DNA of 64,000 bases from Anas platyrhynchos (taxonomy: Eukaryota > Chordata > Aves > Anseriformes > Anatidae). The stretch spans positions 255,501 through 319,500 of the forward strand of contig NC_092606.1 of assembly GCF_047663525.1 (NCBI RefSeq), in the 5' to 3' direction. The notes beneath the pieces were generated by a model. It searched no databases. It was not told the DNA's origin and saw only the letters and a list, made by a program, of their open reading frames with translations. This document shows positions 14,281 to 22,900 of this stretch, one piece after another (position 1 is the first letter of the stretch; every line of letters begins with the position of its first letter). Both the position numbers and the translations under genes were made by a program.

Positions 14281-16243
14281 GAAAGAACAGCTTAGGAACC
14301 AGAGAACAGTCTTTGCAGGCAATTTGATTTTTTTTTTTTTCAGATTGAGAGGAGATTAATTACAGCACAAGTTTTGAGAGAAATATTTTTTTTATCAGAG
14401 ACTAGAAGCTATCAGACAGATCCTATTTAAGTCTCTTTCCTTAATAAATACAAAGTGAGCTCATGATACCATTTAAGCTGTACAACAGTAACTAAGTGCT
14501 ACAACTAACTGTGGTTAATTTGTTGCCAATATGAAAGACATGTAAACAACTGTAAGAGAACATTACTTTGAATAAAGCTCACAATACTGAAGAAACTGGT
14601 TTTGTACAGTGGACAGTAAATAATTTACATGAAGTTCAAAAATACAGCCATACTTATAAATTAACTCCTACACTTGCAGCCAATTCAAGCAACTGAAGAT
14701 TTGGAATTAAATAAATATCTGTATCTACATCTATATACGTCTGTGATTTATGGGAATGGTCACAAAATGTTTCTTTGGTCTCTGGATAGTCCACAGCAAA
14801 AACAATGACCTGTCTTCTCACTGACAGCTGGAAAAGCAGTCACTGATGGGAATGTTACTCTCCCATTGTGAAATATTGTACTTTTCCCAGATAAGACTTA
14901 CGACACAATATTCCTACAATTACTGGAAAACTGAAAAGGAACTCCTTTTTGGGGGGAAATTATCTTTCCTAGTATTGATCTTAGTAGCACCTAGCAGCCA
15001 GAAATTCCTTTCTGTAAAGCACGGGCATTCAATTGAATGGCAGACCTGATACTGCTTAGACAGGTAAACCAGAAGTGCTGGCAATTTTGCTTATAAATGT
15101 GCATGATGTTTTTCTATATTTTAAAATACACTGAGCAATACAGGTGACTCAGAAGAAAGACTTCTTTTAGCCCTGGAATAGACTCTATAGCTCTAGTAGG
15201 CTAGAATACTGTAAAGAGAGGTTTCACATTTTGCCAAGAATGCTACAAGGTATTAAAGACAAAAGTCTTCAGTGGGTTATTCCAATTTTATGCTAGTGTA
15301 ACTGCTCTGAAATCAAAGGACTAGTGCCAACCCCATTACTGGAGTAAGATGGATGTGAACTTCAGTATATTGCATGTGAAACCATCTTATGATCACGGCA
15401 CATGGTGCATGGCTTCTCACTGCACCATAGGATGAAGAATGACACTCACCAGCACTACTTACAGTATCTCAGAGCTTCAGCAGCAGAACTAGAAAACCCA
15501 GAAGTCCTGTATTTCAGTCCACTGCCAGTCATTTCTTGACAACCTGGGATGCAATTCTACTTGTCCTGACCAGCTACTTATCTTTGGGCCAAAAAGAATT
15601 GCATCTAATTTGCAAGATGGGTTGGGTCTGTGGAAGGCCCAGGTCCTGGCCCTGGCACATCCCTTTGGATGAATAGATGGGCACTGGGCTCCCATCTCAG
15701 AGCTTCTACAATGAAGACCACTTGGGAGCAGAAGCTGTAAAACATGTCCCTGAGACCTAGGGGCGGAGGACTGAGGTCCTTTCTGAGCTGCATTGAAATT
15801 CCTCTGGGGCAGGGTGGCGTGAAGAAGACGTTTCAGCGTACTGTCAGGGAGTAAAGTGCCCCGGTGGGCATCAGCCACTGCTCGCTCCGGTGGCGAGACG
15901 AAGCGTCGAGGGTAGACCTGGTGGGCAGCGCTGCACCGGTTGCCGGGTGCTGGGCCCCACACGAGGAGGACAAGCAGGCTGGGCGCCCAGCACTCCTGGG
16001 CAGCGGCGGCGCGGCTGGCTGGGACGGGGCTCGGGGCAGCCCGGCCCGGACCTGGGGGCAGGGGGAGCGGGCTCCGTCGGGCAGCAGGGCCCGGACCCGG
16101 GGAACCGCGCTCCCTGCGTGAGCCCCGCGGGCACTTACCCGTGTGGGCACAGTGACCGGCAGTGGCAGCAGCAGCAGCGGTGTGAAGAAGAGGATGGCGA
16201 AGGACCGGTACCTCAGCAGGGGCCGCAGGCACGTCGGGGCCAT
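1759..16243 (-). CDS. SLC13A5: Na+/citrate cotransporter NaCT, complete 12-exon gene
   Basis: SLC13 (DASS) family transporter that brings citrate and other dicarboxylates into the cell with Na+ at the plasma membrane. The family fold is a homodimer with multiple membrane helices and two re-entrant hairpins. Twelve GT/AG exons join in frame to 579 codons; human NaCT is about 568. The Na+-binding Ser-Asn-Thr is at 141-143 ([13 protein letters not shown]). The partner motif Ser476-Asn477-Val478 lies in [15 protein letters not shown]. The [14 protein letters not shown] loop is in exon 5. The Na:sulfate symporter signature spans 510-526 in exon 11. An N-glycosylation site (Asn574-Ser-Thr) sits near the C-terminus, as in human NaCT. 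SLC13A2/A3 paralogs are the alternative. The XAF1 neighbour and the sequence itself favour SLC13A5. Introns (high to low coordinate): 13221-16138, 11797-13091, 10442-11659, 8299-10226, 7219-8126, 6565-7095, 5563-6351, 5128-5440, 3820-5032, 2767-3657, 1888-2628. Apart from the CR1 pieces and A/T tracts listed separately, I see nothing in them. Confidence 0.96.
2629..2766 (-). CDS. SLC13A5: SLC13A5 exon 11 (family signature)
   Basis: Residues 492-537, 138 nt, phase 0 at both ends, acceptor CTGCAG, donor GTAAGA. Encodes the Na:sulfate symporter family signature from Ala510 to Val526 ([17 protein letters not shown]) and [11 protein letters not shown]. Confidence 0.97.
3238..3490 (+). mobile_element. 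CR1 LINE fragment in SLC13A5 intron 10
   Basis: Matches the avian CR1 3' region in sense orientation (GAACGAGTCCAAAGGAGGGC, then GAAGAGAGGCTGAGGGAATT, then CTGTTCAGCCTGGAGAAGAG). It is cut at both ends and lacks the terminal ATTCTATG repeats. It is antisense to the host gene. Confidence 0.9.
3658..3819 (-). CDS. SLC13A5: SLC13A5 exon 10 (second SN motif)
   Basis: Residues 438-491, 162 nt, phase 0 at both ends, acceptor TGTCAG, donor GTAAGA. Encodes [11 protein letters not shown] and [16 protein letters not shown], carrying the second Ser-Asn sodium motif (476-477). Confidence 0.96.
5033..5127 (-). CDS. SLC13A5: SLC13A5 exon 9 (GGGFALA motif)
   Basis: 95 nt completing Ala406 and encoding 407-437. 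Acceptor TACCAG, donor GTATGT. Reads [20 protein letters not shown] and then [10 protein letters not shown]. The frame is too short to stand out alone. It is placed because it supplies exactly the missing family segment with matching phases (1 in, 0 out). Asp434 stands where family members generally have Lys. Confidence 0.92.
5441..5562 (-). CDS. SLC13A5: SLC13A5 exon 8
   Basis: 122 nt completing Lys365, residues 366-405, and one base of Ala406. Acceptor CTTCAG, donor GTATTT (weak at +4 to +6). Encodes [20 protein letters not shown] and an extramembrane segment with NSS that ends in acidic residues. Confidence 0.92.
6305..6341. repeat. (A)37 tract in SLC13A5 intron 7
   Basis: Uninterrupted run of 37 A on the plus strand, hence 37 U in the SLC13A5 transcript, starting 11 nt inside intron 7. 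Prone to length variation. Confidence 0.97.
6352..6564 (-). CDS. SLC13A5: SLC13A5 exon 7
   Basis: 213 nt completing Asn294, residues 295-364, and two bases of Lys365. Acceptor CTTAAAG, donor GTAAGT. Encodes NFKKSWGCG, a charged linker ([19 protein letters not shown]) and a membrane helix followed by LWFSRHPGF. Its donor is followed within about 5 nt by a long U tract. Confidence 0.95.
7096..7218 (-). CDS. SLC13A5: SLC13A5 exon 6
   Basis: 123 nt completing Gln253, residues 254-293, and two bases of Asn294. Acceptor TTTCAG, donor GTATGT. Encodes the [16 protein letters not shown] region and the AWLWLQ helix seen across SLC13A2/A3/A5. Confidence 0.95.
8127..8298 (-). CDS. SLC13A5: SLC13A5 exon 5 ([12 protein letters not shown] loop)
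   Basis: Last two bases of Val196 to Asn252 plus two bases of Gln253. 172 nt, acceptor TCTAG, donor GTAAGT. After the Lys/Glu-rich loop comes [21 protein letters not shown], the conserved loop near the first sodium site. Confidence 0.96.
10227..10441 (-). CDS. SLC13A5: SLC13A5 exon 4 (first SNT motif)
   Basis: Last base of codon 124 through residue 195 plus one base of Val196. 215 nt, acceptor TTTCAG, donor GTAAGG. Contains [19 protein letters not shown] with the Na+-binding Ser141-Asn142-Thr143. The variable cytoplasmic loop (about 158-215) begins here and is rich in Thr, Glu and Asp. Confidence 0.96.
11660..11796 (-). CDS. SLC13A5: SLC13A5 exon 3
   Basis: Residues 79-123 plus two bases of Leu124. 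137 nt, acceptor TTACAG, donor GTAAGA. Encodes [19 protein letters not shown] and the [10 protein letters not shown] arm, both strongly characteristic of SLC13 carboxylate transporters. Confidence 0.96.
11990..12436 (+). mobile_element. CR1 LINE, internally deleted, in SLC13A5 intron 2
   Basis: Starts with the CR1 segment GATCTGGGGGTGGTGACTGA and continues through GGTGAGGCCACACCTTGAGC. Near 12208 it jumps to the CR1 tail (GAGGTGGTGGAGTCACTGTC) and ends at AATGATTCTATGACTCTA. The jump shows a deleted middle part. Overlapping open frames on both strands are by-products. Confidence 0.92.
13092..13220 (-). CDS. SLC13A5: SLC13A5 exon 2
   Basis: Residues 36-78, 129 nt, phase 0 at both ends. Acceptor TTGCAG and donor GTAAGG. 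Encodes the family-typical [17 protein letters not shown] helix segment. A 2.9-kb intron separates it from exon 1. Confidence 0.96.
14245..14276. repeat. (T)32 tract in SLC13A5 intron 1
   Basis: Thirty-two consecutive T, preceded by a short TTTTTTTT block and followed by AAAGG; a second T12-13 tract lies near 14330. Simple homopolymer, no gene signal. Confidence 0.95.
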
Positions 16244-16720
16244 CTTCTGCGGGGAGACACGGTCAGGGCGCGAGCAGGAGCGGCGCCCGCCGCCGCCGCC
16301 TTAAGTACGGGGCGGCGGGGCCGCGGCGGGAGGGACGTGGCGGGGGGCGACGCGACCCGCCCGCGCCCTGGCGGGGACACCGGGCCCGCCCGCGCCCTGC
16401 CGGGAGCCGCCTCCGCCCTGCCTGGGCCGGGCCTCCGCTAGCGGTGCAGCCGCGGATCCGGGGCGAGCGAGCCGGCGGAGAGCTGCCTGGCCGGCGCCAG
16501 CTCAGCACCCCTGGCCAGCGCCCGCCCTGCCGACCCGGGGGCGGTGCGGCCGTGCGGCGACCCTGGCACCCCCCGGGCCGGCCGGCAGCAGCCCTGGAGG
16601 ATGCGGGAGCAGGTGCCCGCGTCCCCGACCGACAGACACGCGGGAGATCTCGGCTCGATCTAGAGCAAGGGGGCTCGCTCCACCATATGGGCTCCGGTCC
16701 ATAGTAAGGGGCCTTTCCCC
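15850..16720. promoter_or_regulatory. CpG island and SLC13A5 promoter
   Basis: Strongly GC- and CpG-rich block around SLC13A5 exon 1, with GC-box-like GGGGCGGCGGGG near 16308-16320, in an otherwise AT-rich window. It is the natural promoter of the minus-strand transporter. Because XAF1 runs the other way from just beyond it, it may serve both genes. The transcription start is not visible. Confidence 0.8.
16139..16243 (-). CDS. SLC13A5: SLC13A5 exon 1 (coding part)
   Basis: Residues 1-35. The ATG has purine at -3 and G at +4, and starts a short basic N-terminus (LRPLLRYRS) followed by the first hydrophobic helix ([16 protein letters not shown]). The exon ends CGG before a GTAAGT donor, phase 0. 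It lies in the CpG island. The larger open frames overlapping it on both strands come from the GC-rich composition. Confidence 0.93.
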
Positions 16721-16914
16721 TTCCCATTGTTCCTCACGTCCATCTATCTCTGCACTGCCTCTTGTAGTGCACTGCGTGAACAAGGAGAGATACTCGATGG
16801 CCGCGTATCACGTTTCCCCCCGAGCCGGGAAAAAGTTTTCTCCGTGTTCATAGTGCTCACAGTGCTTGCCAGTGACCACAGATTCTCTTAACACACATTA
16901 GCTGTGGGACCAAA

Positions 16915-16949
16915 ATGCTGGCCCAGGCTTCTCTCAGGTGCTCTGGCTG
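16915..16949 (+). CDS. XAF1: Candidate XAF1 exon 1
   Basis: ATG opens 11 codons ([11 protein letters not shown]) and ends in TG, which completes Cys12 with the first T of the next exon. This gives C-x2-C followed by KRGV, as in XAF1. Among TGGT sites between the CpG island and 22.6 kb it was the only one I found with a Cys codon at the required spacing. The donor GTGGTT is weak, so this remains a candidate. Confidence 0.35.
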
Positions 16950-19900
16950 GTGGTTCTGATGGCAAAGGAGGATCATCTCTCACTCATTTACACAGCGGTG
17001 AAGGATGGAGCTCCCTTGGGGAACTGGAGAGTTAAACCTGCAGGAGGGTCTCCCCAAGACAAAGGTCTGTGAAGGCTTGCATGCATGGCTGTGTTTCACT
17101 GCCTATTATTTGGTGAGGGACTGTGTGTCTATGATCTAAGTTAAAAATAACACAGACTGGTTAATTTGAAAGGTTATTTTCAATATGCATCATTTCAGTG
17201 ATTTGGTCTGCAGTACAGCCACAGAATCAGAAGTGAGGGCACTTCTGAAAGGGTTGCAAGCACTGTTGACATGGCAGAAGGAAAAGACAGAAGGATGGAG
17301 AGACTGGAAACCAGACTGAAGACAAAGAATTTGTTGATTTTTATGCTCTGCTTCTGTGATGTCAACAGCCACCCGAAACTGAAGACAGCAAAGACCACAT
17401 CTTGACAGTTTGATCCTGCAGACTTACCAGGCAGTGAGAACAGAAATAAAGAATTTCAGATTCCACAGCAAGTAATGAGGGAGCTCTGAGTAGAACTTGC
17501 ACTGTTTGTCCTATGTGGACCAGAGGATCTTGAGTGATAGAAGTTCAAAACAAAACACTCCAATGTTACTGTTCTGTTTGTAAAAGCAATGAATGTCCAC
17601 TAAGGAAAACAGTAGCCAACCGGATCTGTACAGATTCCAAATCTTCAAGCCTTTAGCAGCAATCCCTCTGGGTAACTTACCAACACAGAGGAAACTTCAC
17701 ACCATCACAGAGCCTAGCAGAAAGTGGGGAATCAGCCAAAACTTGCATTCCTGTGGCCAGTATCCAATGAAAAAATGCTTCCTAGTCAACAAAGAAAAAG
17801 CACTACAAGCACTTAATTAAGAAAATGCAAAGAGTTAACTCCAGAGGATTTGTACTGTGGTTCACTTTGTCTGACAGACCAGTGCAATATGATTTGCTAT
17901 CTTTTGCTATTCATATAGCAACTGTCAAGCAGAGGGAATGCTTTTGGAGGAGAAAGGGACTGAAACATGGTGTTCCCTTGAGTTTCTACAAATAAGTGAT
18001 CTGGGTCAGGGATGGGAAGACAGTGCAGGCTTCCCAAGGGAGTAGAGCGCAGAAAGGAATGAGGAAAGGGGAAAACCAGGGAGGTGTCAAGACCAGCAAG
18101 TACCTGACCTTTAGAGAAAAATACCCACTTTCCACCTATTCCAGTGGAGCTGCTGGTCAGCACCAGCAGAATAAGAAATGGAGATCCAGGAGGAACAACA
18201 CTCAGTATCAATTTGAAAGAGGACATGTCTAAAGCTCTTTTAAATCTGAGTGTGTCTTTATCTGATACCCCAGGCCCTAAAGAAGGCAGCTGTAAACTTT
18301 TCATGAATCAAGGCCAGCAGTGGTAAACTGAGTTCAGAAACCTAAATACAAGGCTGATCTCTCCCAGCAATATACTAAAGCAAAAGAAAAATGGTAAGTA
18401 TGACCATACAAATGAAAGCAAACAACTTATTTATTTTCTAAGTGGGCTCCTTTTCTAGAGGATTGCTTTAGGAAGAGAGCAAGTTGACTTGTGTATTTGC
18501 ATGTGTGTGAAAAACGCCTGCACTGACTCTGCTGAGAAGAAATTCAGCATATCAAGTTGAACATGAGACAGCAGTGTAGCAGTGTGCCCTGGCAGCCAGG
18601 AGGGCCAACCAAATCCTGGGGAACATCAAGCACAGCACTGCTAGTCGGTCGAGGGAAGTGATTGTCCTGCTCTGCTCTGCGTTGCTGCAACCTCGCCTCG
18701 AGTACTGTGTGCAGTTCTGGGCACCATGGTATAAAAAGGATGTGAAACTATTGGAAAGTGTCCAGAGAAGGGCTACAAAGATGGTGAAGGGCCTAGAGGG
18801 GAAGATGTACAAGAAGCGGCTGAGGGCACTGGGCCTGTTCAGCCTGGAAAAGAGGAGGCTGAGGGGAGACCTCATCACAGTCTACAGCTTCCTCACAAGG
18901 GGGAGTAGAGGGACAGGCACTGATATATTCTCTTTAGTGACTAGTGATAGGACCAGGAGTTGGACTCGATGATCTTTGTGGGTCCCTTCCAACTCGGGAA
19001 GTTCTGTAATTCTATAATTCTATGAAATCAAATTAGTGCCAACTACAGTCCCTTTGCAAGTCTGCTAAGAATTCAGCTAAAATCAAGCACAGCAGCCTGC
19101 TGTGGCAGAGTAGCAAGCACTTCACTGATCTGAACCTGTAACACTGAAAGGTAAATTCTGACTTCATTCCTCCTCACAAGACATTATACAAGACATCTTT
19201 CCACTGCACATTTCATATTTAAGATACCTCCATCACTATTTTATAATCCATTGAAGGTTTAAATGTGTCAATTCATGCTCTACTCTAAGCAGTGGGGGGG
19301 GGGGGCAAAAAATTGGATGAATCCAGATGTTAGAACTACACATTCACATGTCATCACAAACGGTAAAAACATGGACAAGATGAAGAATATTGAGTGAGAA
19401 CAAGAGAGAAGATACCTACGTTCAGATGAGGAAAAGCTTTGCAATGCATCACCAGGATGAAGGAAGGGGAGAGCATGATTGGATGAAAAGTGTGAGGAGA
19501 GCAGTTTACAATACAGACCAAGGCTGGGCTCTGATCTGAAAGAGATCGGCATACACCAACAGAGAGAAGTACAGAGGTCCAAGTTTGATTTGGCAAGTCT
19601 TCCAGCTGCTCTCTCTCTCCCTCAGTCTGTGCTCACAACTCAGATACATTTGGCTCTGGCTGGATCAGAGAGTGCTACGGGAATGGCAGTTCTTTCATGT
19701 AATTTGCTTCCTCATCAGTGTTCCAAGAGGAAGGACAAAGCATTGGCTGCTTGCTTTACAGAACAAGTTGACAGTGAGGCAAAGGAAGCTGCAAAGAGAC
19801 CATCATGCTTAAAAAACCTCCAGCAGGAGGAGTTACAGGTGGTTCAGAAAAGAGCAATCAACACCACCATCTTCCCCCTTTCCCCCACTCTTCCCCCCCC

Positions 19901-22900
19901 AAACCTACCAATCCACTCTCCCCTTGCAGCCTGAAATGCAGTTCACGCTAATTAAGCACTAACTGCAGCCTTCAAGAAAAAAAATACTTTACATTTCTCA
20001 ATACTGCTCTAATTTCTACTGTGTTCAGAGTAGTATACATGATATGTATGGTTTCACAGTCTTAAACTATTGCTTTAAAGGCAGTAAGTAAAATTAGATT
20101 TTTGTTGCAGACACAGTCTAGAAAGTGGAGATTCTAGTAGACTTTGGGTTAAATTTTGCTCCCCAAACATTGAATAATAATGTTGCTCTTGTTTTTCTTG
20201 GTAGTAAGTTTCAAATCAGTTTACAAAGGAACTCAAATCTTTATATTACAAAGGGACTTAGGCATGGGTGGTGACAAGAAACAGAACCAGTAGTTGAATA
20301 AGGTCTCTTGTATCTTAAACCCTTTCCATAGTTACCAGACATACTGCTCCCATTTACTGCTATGTGCACTGTTTTTTACCCTGATAACCATGGGTATTTT
20401 AAAGCATATCAAGAACCAAGGGCATGATGTATTAACAGAGCCAAGCCCATCTAATGGCTCACAGCCACTGACCTGCCCTGACTCTCTTGCTGTTTCTTAG
20501 CCAATGGCACTAGGACTCATTGGAGTCTTCCCCCAACTGATTGATCTGGCAGAAAACCAAGTCAACAAAGAAAGCAGAACATTTTCTGCTGAGTTAGTGA
20601 GCTGAATAGATTCAATGAAGTGTTCAGTGACCTCCAGAGCCAGCTCAAGGAACTGGGCCAGTTATGGCTGAGGTGGGAAGAGGAATAGCAGAGACAGTAA
20701 CAGGTGGCTCTTTTCAAGACAGCAAGTTCATAGATGAGCTTAGCAGCATTGTCAACAACAAACAGAACCTTTTGATCTTCCATTTTTTACTATAGATACC
20801 AGAATAAGTGTATTTTTCATATGATATGAGTCATTGTAAAGAGCTCCACTGAGAAGTGGGACACAGCTGGAGACTTGTTAACAATCACTGACCTGCATTG
20901 TTTGGTTTAGTAGAAAGAGACTAGGAGTCAAGTCCTCTTGGGAGGTAAGAATTCCAGGATCTAGCAGTCTAAGCAGGAAAAAAAAAAAAAAAAAAAAAAA
21001 AAAAGGAAAATTAAGATTCCAGTATAGCTTAATTTGTTCCCAATAAACCACTTTCTGATTTTTTCTTATCACTACAAGCCAATTATCCCCATTACTCTTG
21101 TTATTGCTAGATATGAATGGTTTGTGGCAAAGAGGCTTTGCAGGTTGCAATTTATTCATTGAATTTCAGAAAAACATACTGCCCTCCTCTAATTTAAATG
21201 CTGTCCAAGCACAAAAGTATTGTTTGCCTGTTTAAAAGCAGCCCATTTGACTTAGATAACTGTTATTCCTCTCAAAACAAAACAAAAACTCTCGTCAATT
21301 TCTTTTTAAAATCATTTCAATGCTGCAGGCTCCGTGCAACACCCAGAGGTACAAGAGTTTAACAAAATTATATTTGATGAGGAATGTAAGACCTCTGATA
21401 CTTGACACTGAGAAACACAAGTGAAAACAACTGACACTGAGGCATTTTAGGACTTAGCAGGAAAAGAACAGTCTTCTACCCAGGCTTTTGAAAAATCACA
21501 TTTAAAAAAACAACCAGTTCAGAACTTACCTTTGTGTGATGCTTGCCTTAAAAAGACATCTAGACGAGATCCTGTACAATAATATTAAGCACTGCAAGGT
21601 TTACACAGGATTTAAATAGAAAGAGTTATTACCAGCATTCAGAAAACATCACGGTCTCATTATTTTCTGTTTTTCCTTCAGTCAGTACTTTCACAGCTAC
21701 TGCCAGTCCACTGTGTTTCTTTAGGAATATCTTTCAACTAAGTTCCCAGTGGAGCATCTGATATTTTTCCAAGAAAAGCTTTTCAGGCTCTGAACGAACA
21801 GTCCTTTCAGTACAATCCCTGTGCCCAACAACTTTCTACATAAAAGCCCTCATTATGAATTTTGAGTCAGCGGAGTTTTCTCAGTCAGCATGTGTTGCTG
21901 ATCAGGCTTTCTTGAACTAGAATAGGTATTTCCTGTATAGTTTGCATGAAACCCTAAAGCACATTAAAATGTGATGCAGGCTAATGACTACAAAAGAAAA
22001 TCAAAATAAAATAACAATAAAAAGCTTGATTTGGAATTTGCAACTCTGTAACCTTTCCCTTAGCTGCCATCTCATTAACATATTTGTTCAAAAGCCTTTT
22101 CTCTGCTTCATTACATAATCTGTGTTACAAAAATCTAGATAAACACTCATTATTCTCAGGTCTAGATAATGACTTAATGGGCTTTTTTTTTTTTTTTTTC
22201 CTGACTTCCCTGTTTTGAGGTCATACTGCATACTGTTGCTAATTTATGTGGTCTTAACCTAGCCATTCCATCCATGCTAAGAAACCAGCATATGTGCTGG
22301 GTAGACTGGTTCTGTGGCCCAGGCTTGATGTCAGAGTTAGGAACAAGGGCCTGTGCAGAAATCCCAAACGACATCAGCTACTTTGCCTCACATGCCTTCT
22401 CTAAACAGCAGAACTGGAAGTATGCACATCCTTTCAGGCAGACTTCCTGCTCTTGTAGGCTAGAATGGTAGTGTGGGCTTGCCTCTAGCTGTTTTATCCC
22501 CATGACCATCACTATCTTGTGTCAGGTACCAGTACCTCCTGTCACAGGATCTGGGGCACACTGCAGTGTGTATTGGGAGGCGAGCATGCAGCTGTGTGGG
22601 TACTTGGCTGCTGGTAAGGGTCAACCCACCACACTGGTTCATTTACTCCTCCCCCCCATTTTTGTTCTTGGTAGTAAAAGAGGTGTGCATGCTGCCAACT
22701 TCTCCCTCCATGAGGCCCACTGCTTGCTGTTTCTCACACTCTGTCCAGAATGTGATAAACCAGTTGCCCAAAATGATATGAAAAGTCATCAAACAGAAGC
22801 ACACAAGCAGGTAAGAAATGCTATATTTTCTTCAGTGAAAGCAGCATAAAGCTCTGCCAGCATAGACGTATGTTTATGGTACAGTGCTCTATATTAACTG

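Larger units (their letters stand above)
16950..22674. other. Proposed XAF1 intron 1
   Basis: Apart from the CR1 and homopolymers listed separately, no exon-like segment with a finger motif was found on either strand. If the candidate first exon is wrong, this stretch is the place to look for the true one. Confidence 0.4.

Noticed and set aside
15489..16727. Long open frames on both strands (up to 247 residues) around the CpG island
   Set aside because: High GC removes stop codons by chance. The proteins are low-complexity Pro/Ala/Arg/Gly, overlap one another, and conflict with the well-supported SLC13A5 exon 1.
18658..18972. 104-residue open frame with [15 protein letters not shown]
   Set aside because: It is the translated tail of a CR1 element, not a host gene.
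22502..22674. Upstream in-frame ATG giving a longer N-terminus for the XAF1 exon
   Set aside because: The sequence before 22675 is not finger-like, and a strong acceptor at 22674 plus the half Cys codon argues for splicing.
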